A stretch of DNA of 64,000 nucleotides, taken from the NCBI GenBank assembly GCA_032629725.1, contig JAFEVB010000044.1, positions 310,001 to 374,000 on the forward strand, in the 5' to 3' direction. The position numbers and the translations under genes are program-made. The notes under the pieces are model-generated. The model was not told where the DNA came from and did no database searches. It saw nothing but the letters and a program-made list of their open reading frames with translations. Positions 23,399 through 34,075 of this stretch are shown here, in pieces; within the stretch, counting starts at the first letter, position 1, and the number at the start of each line of letters is the position of its first letter. Origin of the DNA: Gremmenia infestans. Lineage: Eukaryota > Ascomycota > Leotiomycetes > Helotiales > Hamatocanthoscyphaceae.

Positions 23399-24301
23399 TA
23401 ATTGCTGTGCATTGAGTGTTCCACACATGGAGTTCTTGGGGTTGAATTGGATCTGATTCGACGGCGATATTCTGCTTCGAAATGCGTTGCTTTGGCGTTG
23501 GTTGGTCTCTACATAATCGCAACTGGAGTTTGGTGGAGTTCTATAGGTCCCTTTCGGCGACTGCCTTGCAGTACAAGGTACATGGGAGGGGACAATCAAT
23601 GGGGAATTACTTACTCTAATCGATAATGCATAGCTTGGTCCACATTGCCTGCTGGCGCTAATAATTACCTTGTGGTCAGTTGAGGCGATAATGGCGAGAA
23701 ATATTTCGTGCCATCGAGAACGGACGTTGCTCTGTCCAATCCTGTGCTTCCATGTCTTGTACCTGCGTAGCACTACCCCGCCGCGGACAACATGTACCTA
23801 TCGGGCTTCTTCCATTCCTTAGCTTGGAGTGGCAGGGCAGGGCAGGGCAGGTTCAATCAAAAGCGCCACCTCGGCATCCCACTGTGGTATTACAGAGTAC
23901 ATTCTACTTTACCAACTAATTTCTTCGCAAACAGGACAGGATGCCTAAGCCAACAAGGACCCTACACTACCATTCAGATATCTCTACGCGCTCGGCTACA
24001 CGCTCGGTGGGAAGAAAGGTGTGGTCGCATCGCCATAAGTGGGTGGGGCGGTTGGCGCTCTTCACCCAAGTAAGCTGTCCAAGCCAAAACAGAAAACAAA
24101 GTCGAAAACCCCCAATTTCTTTCCCGAAAGTTGGTATCAACGAAACGTTAGGTCATTCGATGCGAGTTTTCATTTCGTACTTAATGCCAGAACTCTTGAT
24201 ATGCTACCTCAAACTGCCAGAATGAATTATATACAAGAACGAACAGTTATTCACAGAAAAGTACATTATTTACAACTCCCAGATCTCAACAATCTCACTC
24301 T
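23399..24301. other. Convergent intergenic region
   Basis: It lies between the 3' ends of the DUF6914-like gene (+) and the GH64-like gene (-). A GGCAG microsatellite (about four units, 23831-23851) and a TACCCCGC element at 23773-23780 are visible. No gene is seen. Confidence 0.4.
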
Positions 24302-26113
24302 TCAACTAGCCTGCATGACAATAGTCCCGTTCCCATTCCCACTCCCACTCCCATTGCTAGCCGCCACAGCAGCCTCCAGTATGCGGCGCTGACTCTGGCC
24401 CTTTGCCTCATGAGGCAAGATACCCAAAAAGTAGAAGACAAAAAAGAAGGCCACCAAGAAGACTCGGGACAAGACGGCCCGGAGCGATAGTGAAAGGAAG
24501 GACACGAGGAACTGGTTGATGAGATCAAGTAGTGGTCGAAGGCGTTGCGCGTAGAATGGCGATGCCTGCAATTTCTAGAAAAGATTAGACAGTGCACTAA
24601 GCGACTGAGGATGGTAACTTACAGAGACATAGGGAGTCATGAAGCGTTTAACGAATGGCGGAAGCAAGATCTTTGGTTTCGGAGCTGGAGCTGCAGCTGG
24701 TGACATCTCAGCAAGGAGCTTTGGATGTTCTCCCATTTCCAGATCCCTCATCTCATTCTGCATCTGTGGAGCAGGCTTGACATCCTCAACCCATTGAACG
24801 GATCGCTTCATCCTTCTTGGCAGCTGAACGGATTTCTGTTCGATGTCCTCTCGCTTGGCAAACGCATTGCCGCCTCCAACAGTCACGAGGAGGTTCGTGG
24901 GACTTCCATCGCTGACAAAACCGCTTTGATCCACGCCTCCACCCGTCACATCATCATAAGGAAATGTATATCCCCTTCCATCCACGTTCGCTGCATGGGT
25001 GATTCTTGAATAATGGTTGGTCACAGCATTCGTGTAGAAGGTAGAGACCTCTTCACCGTCGGGTTGGTTTGCATTAGAGAGCAATGTACTTCTGTTTAAC
25101 GCTGCATCGATGCGGGCGCCGATATTAAGAAGCTCGGCTGTGTTGTTGGCCTGCGGTGCAAAAGCACCGGAATTAGCACCGAAGATATCCGTTGCGCTGG
25201 GCTTGCTGATCGATCCAACGCCGCTGAATGTGATCTGGGTGCGGTCGTTAGAGGTCAAGCCTGAGACTTTGCCCCATGAAGCTTGTGTATCTATGACAAG
25301 GGGAGTGGAGATGTATTGGCTCCAGCAAGAGTTGATGTAGTCGGTCCAGTAATTTTGGAAAAGGGTGCTGTTGAGAGCGATGCCGTTTGTGGGAGCGAGT
25401 GCACGAAGGTTGCTGCCGTTTTTGGTAAGGACAAGTTGGTCCCAGCCTGCTCCATCTTTGGAATTTTGTGCAATGAGGCCGTTGCAAACATTATCTAATC
25501 CATTTGCTGGAAGTCCACCGACATGCTGTGTTGTTCCACTGCTGGTCGTGAGGGTCAAGGCAATTGGTAGGCAAACAAAATCGACGTAGGTGATGTTCGC
25601 GTAGACCTGAGAGCTGTTGAAAGTAAACTCGCAAAAATCCCAGCTGTAATTGTAATTCGGGTCTGAGGTATTATTGACCGCCGGTTCGACTAGACCTGGG
25701 CCTGTATCGCCGTGGTTCAAAAGAAATGTGAGGGTATTGCCTACACAAAACCAAATTCTAGCGCCCGCCAGATGTGGAATTGTGACATTTTTCGTAGTTC
25801 CTGGGGCACCGAGAGGGATAGCACAGTTGGCCAATATTGGCTGACCAGTACCAGTCGGATTGGCGGGATAATATGCTGTGGACCCGTCAGACTGTAGGAG
25901 ATATACAGCACTGTTGTTGTCCAATGCGAGTCCAGTGACGTAAGCATATACAGTGCTTGAAGTAGTTGAGTTGTAAAGTCCAATGCTGAGTGTTGAGCTT
26001 GTAGCACTGGCATCTATCGTATCATGGACATCTGCCGGGTCCCCGGGGATTGCAGGGGCTTGAAGGACATTGGAAGTCTTTTGTATCTCAATAACATCGG
26101 AAAGGGTCGTCAT
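24302..26113 (-). CDS. GH64-like (thaumatin-like) beta-1,3-glucanase homologue with C-terminal membrane helix
   Basis: Exons 26113-24623 and 24574-24302 join in frame to 587 residues; intron 48 bp. Residues of about 40-420 resemble the beta-1,3-glucanase / GH64 fold of fungi: a beta-rich start with Ser/Thr/Asn, GARIWFCVGNTLTF, an NYSWDFCEFTFN segment, YVDFVCLPIALTL, and near its end YSRITHAANVDGRGYTFPYDDV. That order is typical of secreted GH64 proteins. Here no N-terminal signal peptide is seen and the C terminus ends in a long hydrophobic helix (within about residues 510-560) with a Gly/Asn-rich tail. Whether it is active is uncertain; cell-wall glucan remodelling would be the family role. 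Confidence 0.72.
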
Positions 26114-28906
26114 CTTGAAAAGAGCTGCTGGTAAAGAGTGGAAAGTGAAAGGACTTAATGATCTGAAGCAGAGGATTTAACTTCTCTCTTATATCAAGTA
26201 CTCACTAAGAAGTAGACAAACCTTCAAACGTGGGCTAGGACTAAACCCATACTCATACCGTCCTATCCCCTATGATGCTGATCATAACTCCATACGGCTT
26301 GAGCTTTACACTTCAGTGGAAGCTGGCTTGAAGAAAACCCTTGACTGAAGGAGCCCCAGAGCCAACATGTAACATTCCATTCGCTGACTAGCAAATGAAC
26401 GAATAATGGGAGATCAAGTAGCTTAAAAGGTGGAGAGGTGCCCAAAAGAGCCAGCGAGCGCTTCAAACCATGACTTTTGGGAAGGATTTCCAGCTTCATG
26501 AACTATAACACCACCGACATATGGCCGTCTTGCTCATCCCAAACTAGATTTCGTCCGAAACTTGGGATGGCGCCATGGTGTTGTGCAGCGATTGCAGACG
26601 GCAGATCGGCAGGGGAGATCTAGGATAAGAAGAGGAATATGAATGGAACTGTGCCCGTTGGCTGAAGGAATGACCCTTAATAATCTTATCCCCCTAGGGC
26701 AAATAGTGGCCAATGAAAATCAAGATCAGGGAGAACAACGCAACCAATGGAAGGTCGATATACACACTTTCCGCGGTTGACACTAGGGAAAACTGATTGC
26801 CCGGAACGTGGGGAAGGGGAGTCCCTTGCATGGCAATCTCCGAGCAGCAAGTGCAGCATCTGCCATGGCTCGCATGGCATGGACAGCTATCTAATCGTCT
26901 AGCAATAGAGGATCATGAAAGCCAATCTGGGGTATGCCGGAGCGAATCCTGCACCGCATTGCGCTTGTTCGCGCTTGTAACAATGCGGAAGCTCGTAATA
27001 CTCGTTTGAACATCAAAGGAACATAAACTTACGAGCATAGATAATGGAGCCATTGCGGCACAATGAGAGACGAGTTTGGCTGCGGTGCAGGTGGTGGATG
27101 GTTTGAGAGCCTCAGGGGTTATGAGGATACATACCGCAGAAGCTCACACCCAAGTAGGAGGTTGTCGGAAATGAGGAGAGTTGGAAGGAGTTAAAAGCTC
27201 CAATTAGAAGCCGTAATCCCTAGCCGTCAGGGCACGTCCCGTCACCATCTAGAACATTTACCCCTGAATCTAAACGAAATCGTAACCCCGCGATAATGCC
27301 GATCTCCTCAGATCCAGCTTCTGGAAACTGGTTGGTTACCTCGAAAGAAATGGATACAACTTAGACAGGTGAGGCTCCTTCTCAGTCCCATGTTTTAATT
27401 CCAGTTGTATTCTTAGAGTAATGGTTAGCTGACTGGAATTATTTAAGGAGACGACGACTCGGAAAAATGAAATTTCTTTTTCGCTATACTAATTGGACTT
27501 TTCACGAACTCAGGGGAAACCGCGTGCTATCATCACGGTCGCGGGGCACGGTGTACTAGTAAGAAAGAAGTTAGGTGTTCATCCGATATGGGTCATAACC
27601 TTAACGTTACGACTTCGGAGGAAAAGCTTATTTCATCCACCATAACTCCTCGAAGGATTTACCTGCCTGAAACAGAGACTGACGGCAGGGTTGAAGTAGG
27701 AACAGGCAACTCAGATTCTGTCGATCTTACCAAACATCTACACAATATGCAACCCTAACTCGTCGACTCCTCGGACTTCATTTCTGAGCAATACCTATGT
27801 AGTGTTTGGTCTCTTCATCACGTAAAGACTTCTTTAGCCATGTCAGCGTTCCTATGGGCGTCACGTAAGCAACCCTTTTCTTTTCCTTATTTCTCCTCCT
27901 TTATTTTGCGGTGTTGGAGTTTCCGAAGAGTGTTTCGTCTTTTGATATTCTCAGCTCTTGTTCTTCCCGGGAAATCAAGTACTGATCCGTTGTAGGGATG
28001 ACACTAGGATGCCCGTGAATCTCACTTTTGCATCCCACGCCTATGATGACAGCAATCTTTTTCGATGTGCGTTCGTTTTCGAATCTGCCGCGAAACCCCG
28101 TCAGCGACCAGGGCGTACACCTTCTTTGGTTACGGATACCATCTCCTCTGAAGATACCAATAGGACCGTCGGATTTGTTTCCATTAGCGTCAAGCTGATA
28201 CTACTGACAGTAGACATTTGGTATGACCTGTGCTGGATTTGCCGTCGGAAAAATGTGGGAGCCTTTCTTATCCACGTGTATGAACCCGTAGAATCCACAG
28301 TGATTTTGAGAGCAGATTGATAGAATTGACCTTGCAGATTCTAGGAATTAGAGGTATTGGTGAAGCACCCAAAGTATCAATTCTGGTCTTTTTATCTTCA
28401 GCAACTTAGCTTTCGTTTCGTGTAGTATAGCCACAAAACACTAGATGCACAAGATGAAAGATCAGAAGCGGCCAAATCCGAATGAATTAGGAAAGAGCCT
28501 TCCCCCGGAAATCCAACTCGGACTAGACTGATAATGTAAGTCATAGTGTGGAAGGGACAACATGACCGCGAACTCTGTGGTCAGGATCTGACTTATAGTC
28601 TCATCGTATTTAATAAATATATAAAAACAGGTGCTATAAAATAATGTATTGTAGAATGGATGGTGCTCTAAGCCTGTAGAAAAACCCGTACTTATAAGGC
28701 TTCCCACCGCTTAGGCACCTGGCTATATATCACGTAGTGGTACTTTAAACCCCACCACAATAGTAAGAAAAACTACAAGCTCTGGTTGCCAATCATCTTC
28801 AGCTTCATATAACAGCCCCAATTCAAGCATATGTCGTTGGGAGTGCTAGATTGATTCATGTCCGTATTCACAACCACAGTATACTTTTCCGATTGACGAT
28901 CCCCAT
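26114..28906. other. Intergenic region, 2.8 kb
   Basis: No convincing gene. The most open frame (plus strand, 27958-28320, 120 codons) lacks any family motif; a possible upstream mini-exon at 27840-27865 followed by GTAAGC does not join to it in frame. A CCGCATTG / CAATGCGG inverted repeat (26954-26961 and 26981-26988) is visible. The left end is the GH64-like promoter. Confidence 0.4.
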
Positions 28907-29420
28907 TTAAAGCCTCTCTCTCAGCAATGCGTTCAAGAAACAGGAACACGCCGGCACATCAGCGATCAATGTTCTCGCTACGTGGAGCTGAATCCACCAT
29001 CGCATCTCCGCATGCGCAACTCCAGCATCCGCCAACATCCGTTCCATGCATCCCATGATCTAAACAACCATCAGCGTCCTACCCTTTCCAGCACGCGCAT
29101 GAACAACTCACCAAAGGACCAAATCCAAAGTGTACAAACGTAAAAAGAAGACCCAGTGCAGCCTGGCGCGAGGCAGAAGATCCCAGTCCCCGCCATGCTC
29201 GCACCCCAGTCACGAGCGTGGTAACCCCTAGAACCATCACAGAGACGAATCCTGGGAGGAAAAATCGCTGGAACCACAAGCTGATTATGTCTCCCGGTAT
29301 TCCGGGGGCGTAGAATGGGATGGCCATCGTGTAGCCTCCGATAGCGACGCCTACGTTGAGGCTTGTGCTAAGGAGAGGGGGGAGAGAAAGCGGCCATGAA
29401 AATGGGTTGAGACGGGACAT
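28907..29420 (-). CDS. DUF1772 family (anthrone-oxygenase-like) membrane protein
   Basis: Exons 29420-29112 and 29059-28907 join to 153 residues; intron 52 bp with a GTGAGT donor. Four hydrophobic segments are visible. The protein shows the DUF1772 layout: an N-terminal helix with GVAIGGYT, a FLPGFVSVMVLG helix, the HFGFGPLV region, then RWWIQLHVARTLIADVPA near the end, where Trp, Arg and Asp-x-Pro are the conserved positions of the family. Fungal members include small anthrone oxygenases of polyketide pathways, but many are uncharacterised. The neighbouring P450 pseudogene suggests a remnant of a larger metabolic locus. Confidence 0.7.
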
Positions 29421-29913
29421 TTCTATGAGTTCCTTGGCGGAGATTATTAGGAAATTTGTGTTTAATTATGTGGTTGTAATTGTATCCGTATTAATAAAGG
29501 TGAAGCGCTACTCAAGTAGAGGTCGAAGTTTCCACTGCCTGATGACTAATGCAATCTGCAATAGTTTGTCATCGTAAGCGAAGATTCGCTTGCCAAAGTG
29601 TTATATGTTCCAGTCCATTCGTGAATCTGCCAGATTCATGAATGAACTAGGTTACTCGTGAATACGCTAAGATTCATGAATCGCTTATATTCACGAATGA
29701 ATCGGAACATATAGATTCAGCCGGGAATATGAAGGAAAGTGGAAAGAAAGTCCTATATTAAGGGGTTAAGTATAGCGTGAATTAGTATCTCTAAGAGAAT
29801 AATAAAGTTTCTGATAGATTATAAGACCATTTGAAATTTTCGATTGTCCACTATTTTAAATGCTCATTCGCGTCTTCTACCGCTCAAATGCCCAACAAAA
29901 GCCATTCAAACCT
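29421..29913. other. Intergenic region with palindrome
   Basis: AT-rich spacer between the DUF1772 gene and the P450 pseudogene. It contains the 113-bp imperfect inverted repeat described separately. No gene is seen. Confidence 0.5.
29602..29713. repeat. Imperfect long palindrome built from ATTCRYGAAT decamers
   Basis: Outer arms TATATGTTCC (29602-29611) and GGAACATATA (29704-29713) enclose five copies of a self-complementary decamer, ATTC(G/A)(T/C)GAAT, at 29617, 29634, 29654 (first T is C), 29672 and 29689, spaced 17-20 bp. The whole unit reads almost the same on both strands over about 50 bp per arm, so it can fold as a hairpin. It could be a miniature foldback element or an operator array. 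Confidence 0.85.
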
Positions 29914-31487
29914 TCATAGCAAAATTCTACTCTCCCTATTCCGCGGTAAAGGCAAAAAATAATCCGCCACAACTTCCACATCACCCCCTTTCGCACCAAC
30001 CGACTCCATGCTCTGAAATCTCCAAATCACATAAGCAAGACCGAGATAGAACTCCGCATATGCTAGATTCATGCTAAGACACTGCCTGCTGCCCTTGCTG
30101 AAACTGACTAGATAGCGTTTCAGGCCTGGATTGGTCGAGCTAGCGCTCGGGGGCGAAGGTGTGGGGGTTGGGGAAGATGGTGGGGGTTTGGTGGAGCAGG
30201 ATGGAGGACATGAAGACTGGGGTTCCGAGGGGGGGATTTCGCGGGTTTGGAAGGGTATGGTGTATCGGGGGATACGCGCTGTAGGTGCGTAGTGACGCCG
30301 TAACTTAGTCTTAGGCCCTCTGAAATGACTCCTCCGAGGTATGGGAGCTGCTCGAGTTGGTTGATTGTTGGTTTCTCATCTGTGCTGTCAAACAGCGGTT
30401 TCGACTCCTGCAAGAGCTTGTGCCGGATTGGTAGATTGGAGAGGAGGTGGAATGTTGTGACGGAAAGCGCCCATGCTGTAGTCTCTATGCCGGCTCCAAT
30501 GATCGTCTGGCCCTCTTGCCACAGGCGTCCTAATTCATCTCTTCAGGCGGCAAATTGCTATTCAGGATGTCATGAAAGATTGTTGGATGTGAGACAGACT
30601 CGTACGTGTCGTTCGCACCTGTGATGATGTCTTTGATTTGAGCGGCAATGTCTTTTTGGAAGTCAATAAACTGAAGCGTCTTCGGATCAAGCATCTTCAT
30701 GATCCATCCCGGCAGCTTCTGCATCGGACCATTAGCCCAGGGCATGATCCTGAGGATATGAAACATATCCCCCTACATTGTGCCACAAGACATCGTGGAT
30801 ATCCGTATGGAAGTCATGTGAGGTTGCCAGATAATTATATGATTTACCAAAGGCGTATTCAGTGACAACATCATTGGTAAAACAAGACCACCCGGAACTA
30901 ATCAGTACTTCCTTCTTCTCCTTTTGGAAGTTTCTAAGTCTCGAGCAGAGAGTATCGACCGCGGACTGGATGAGCGGTTCTTGACGCATGATACTGGCTC
31001 GCGAGAAGAATTTGTTCAGCGAGGCTCGGCGTTGACGGTGTTTGCTATGCGATACCGACCCGATCATGGATTCAGCATTGCCAAATGCGCCAGTGAGAAG
31101 CACATGCTTATCTCTCCTTGCGCCCCCGCCTGCGTAGAGCTCATCGTAAAACTCTGGGTCGTTGACATGGAGTTCCCACGGATTGATCCGGATGATCGGA
31201 CCTAGCGGTGAGAATCGATCAGCTCATATGTTGCTGTGAGGGTGGGAAAAGGCCTAGGAGATACTCCGTCCCGTACCGTATTGCTCATGCAGCTGTCCAA
31301 TTTTCCAGACATACTTCCCGCCTCCGCCGATGTCATAATACAGCTCATACCACTGGGTCAAAGCGGCGAGCCTGGGACCGGGGAATCGAGCGACGGGACT
31401 CAGATACAACCCCCATATGGCTGAATAGATGATGTAGAGTCCCCACCCAAGGATAAACAAGGCGGCTGATGATGCTATGGGCGCCAT
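29914..31487 (-). pseudogene. Cytochrome P450 pseudogene
   Basis: A P450 of about 520 residues can be followed from ATG 31487 to a TGA at 29914, but with multiple breaks. Intact landmarks are an N-terminal membrane helix with FPGPR, a first intron (GTACGG donor, exon resumes at about 31202), the I-helix AGIETT, ExxR as EGLR, and a heme-loop Cys at 30079-30081. Breaks: a run of five C on the plus strand (30769-30773) shifts the frame in the middle; TAG at 30530-30532 ends that frame; frames shift again near 30270 and at a seven-G run (30229-30235); TAG at 30140-30142 replaces Trp of the PERW motif and another shift follows. The residue two after the heme Cys is Ser instead of the usual Gly. 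No function can remain. Confidence 0.88.
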
Positions 31488-32384
31488 GTGATGAATCGAA
31501 TTCTGGAGGTGAAGTGCCGGGAAAAATTCTTCAACATTGGTGTTGGGCAGGCATTATACCTGGTAACACTGCCTGCCGTCAGCATACCCGAAGTCAGATC
31601 GCCGATGGTGTAGAGGCTCTCGGGAACCTTAGTAGGACATCCTGGCTCTAGGAACTTTTTTTAGCTGGGTTAATAAAAAGTCTTCAACTATACAAGCTAC
31701 TTATAAACTTTTACTTCCACTTAAACCCTAATTCTTCAAACAAACAAAATAGAATAGCATTCTTAGAAATTTAATATCATAACAATTGATTTTTTATTAT
31801 AGAAACATGGAAACTACCCTAGACTGCTAGCGTAATCTCAACTCACAAGTTACTAGGGTATTAATGTTCCAAGCCGTCTATCAGGTGAAGAAATCCCCAA
31901 AAATGAATTATCCTTGTTAATATTGGATATATCAGTTTCCCGACTGCAATACCGTCCACATTGTGCCGACAGGTTACATTCGGCTCGGCTTAGCAGCCAT
32001 GGTAGCACGAGACCACGGTAACACGAGACACGCCGGCATCTGTGGCACTTGCCGATGATCTCACTGTACGGTGTGAGAAACATATGTGCGGTTGTGGCGG
32101 CGTTTGGAACTCACTAGCTATTGGAACTCTGCTAGAGTAAGGCACAATGAACGACCTCGATTCGGGCTGGTGTAAAAATAAATGTAATAGACTAGTACGC
32201 AAAGGTCAAGGTAGTATCTATAGTCAGATTGTAGGGATATAAATGTGCTAACCTGGTATCAGCCAAATGCACATGAGCCTCCCTCGGATTTTGACAAGAC
32301 CTTACACCAGATTCGCCCATGTATGCATGAATTCCATATCCCAGGCTGTTGCGTGTGCTAAAAAGACCAATATGTGGTTTGCTA
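31488..32384. other. Intergenic region
   Basis: It lies between the P450 pseudogene start and the 3' end of the Ric8 gene. The part 31660-31860 is strongly AT-rich. No frame with recognisable content is found on either strand. Confidence 0.4.
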
Positions 32385-34075
32385 TCATTCAGAATCTGCA
32401 TCATCATCCAATTCCTCAAACCTCCCCTGTTGAAATGCCGCTTCAACTGGATTTTGGATATCTACAATACCAGTCTTCTTCAATCTAAACTAAGTTAGTA
32501 TCAGGTCCCAAGCATAGACTAGGGAACAAACCTTTCAAACAACACAAACAGCCTCTCCGCCTCCCTCTCCTTTTCCTCTTGTGTCATAGGCTCCTCTTCC
32601 ACCTTCTCTTCCTTGTCCAAGAATTGCCCCGTGATGGGATTGACCTTCCCGTCCAGTGTACGTCGACTATCCTGGCTCGCCCTCGTATTACTGCTCTCGC
32701 TGTCACTCGTACTATACGCCTCCAGTGCATTTTCTGGGATTGGGACATTATGCTGAAACAGAAACCCAGAAGCAAATCCATATCCAACATTCTGCACAAA
32801 TTTCGTCGCGTCTTTGTCGCTCATGTCGAAAAGAAGACCCGAAACTGACTCTCGAACTTGGGGAGTTGTAGGGTTGGTCGAAAGACGGAGAAGGCGTGAA
32901 GAGAGGGACTCTGCTCGTCCTAGGGGCTGTTGTCTGTCTGCCGTTGATGGGAGGATAACCTTCCGTAGATACTTCTGTGTCTCTTCTGGCGCGAGTTCGT
33001 AGATCTTGCGGAAGAGGGTAAGGAGAGGCGAGACAAGTTGTTCCAGTTCCTCATCTACGTAAACCTTAATAGACTTCTCAAGTATCTCCACAAATCGGTC
33101 AACAACGGCGTTGGGTGTAGCTTTTGGGAAGAGTGCGGCCACACTGTCCTTGTGTTCGAGGTCGAGGTTGATTAAAGCGTTGACGAGGGGCGCAATTGGA
33201 GGATCGAGAGGTTTGGTAGAAGATATCGGTCGCTTGCAGAGGATGAGGAGGATATGCGGCAATGCTGGAGAGAAAGCGGCGCTTCGCTGCGGGCAGAAGT
33301 GTGTGAGGTTGAACATCAGCTTGAGCGTTTCGATCAATGCCATATCCTCCATGGGGTCCAGCTCCTTGACATTCTTCTGCTTGGTGACATATTGTTTGGC
33401 GTGCCGGCCGATATTCGAGCATACATTCTCCGCCAGATGGTGTTGATCTACCAGCTTCTCGATGTCCACCTTTGCATCGTATGTTGTGAGGAAGATAATC
33501 CGTGAGACCAGAAATTCATCGTCCCAGCTCTCGTTCTTCAGCTTGTTGCACGCTTTTGCCTCGTATCCCAGATCCAAAAATATCTGTCGCGTGTCTGCGC
33601 GCAACAGCAGCGCATTCGCCAGGCATCGTAGGGCATTTCGTGAGGTTGTCTGGGAGGGGCTGTTGAAGGCGTGTCGTGTCAAGGTCTCTATCCCCTAAAA
33701 ACGTTCCCATGTTAGCTACTGAACTGGAGCTACTGTATGCCCCAGGGAGTGTGACCTGCCTCTTTGGTGAAGATGGGGTCAGCATTGGTGGGGTCACGCC
33801 CATAGACCTTTAATTGTTCCAGGTCCGCATCTCGTTCTGCAGAAGGGTATAAGTAGTATGTCCACCGGTATTGTAGTAGGAGGTGGAGGTGCGTACATAC
33901 GGTGTGGGAGGAGGTTGACGTCCTGGAGATCCGACGAGAGCTTGCCCATGAGCCTGGTTACCTCGTCCAGCTTGGCTGCCAGGTGGTACTGCTATTAGCC
34001 CAAGAATCTGTGATTGCTGCGACGATAGACAATCCGTTCCATACCTGAGCCTGTGAGTTGCGAGGAAGAAGACAT
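32385..34075 (-). CDS. RIC8: Ric8/synembryn: G-alpha chaperone and guanine nucleotide exchange factor
   Basis: Five exons, 34075-34045, 33975-33901, 33836-33760, 33694-32532 and 32484-32385, give 481 residues. Intron 3 (33759-33695) must start with GC, not GT, to keep the frame; this yields TKEGIETLTRHAF, a well-conserved family segment. The body is an armadillo-type helical repeat protein: RCLANALLLR, DDEFLVSRIIFLTTYD, LIETLKLMFNLTHF, and PLVNALINLDL are typical of Ric8. The end (NPITGQ, LFVLFERLKKTG, then an acidic DDDADSE tail) also matches. Ric8 folds and activates G-alpha subunits of heterotrimeric G proteins in the cytosol and is needed for development and virulence in several fungi. 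Length is as expected (450-550). Confidence 0.92.

Noticed and set aside
27958..28320. 120-codon plus-strand frame
   Set aside because: No family motif and no in-frame splice partner; a mini-exon at 27840 does not join in phase.
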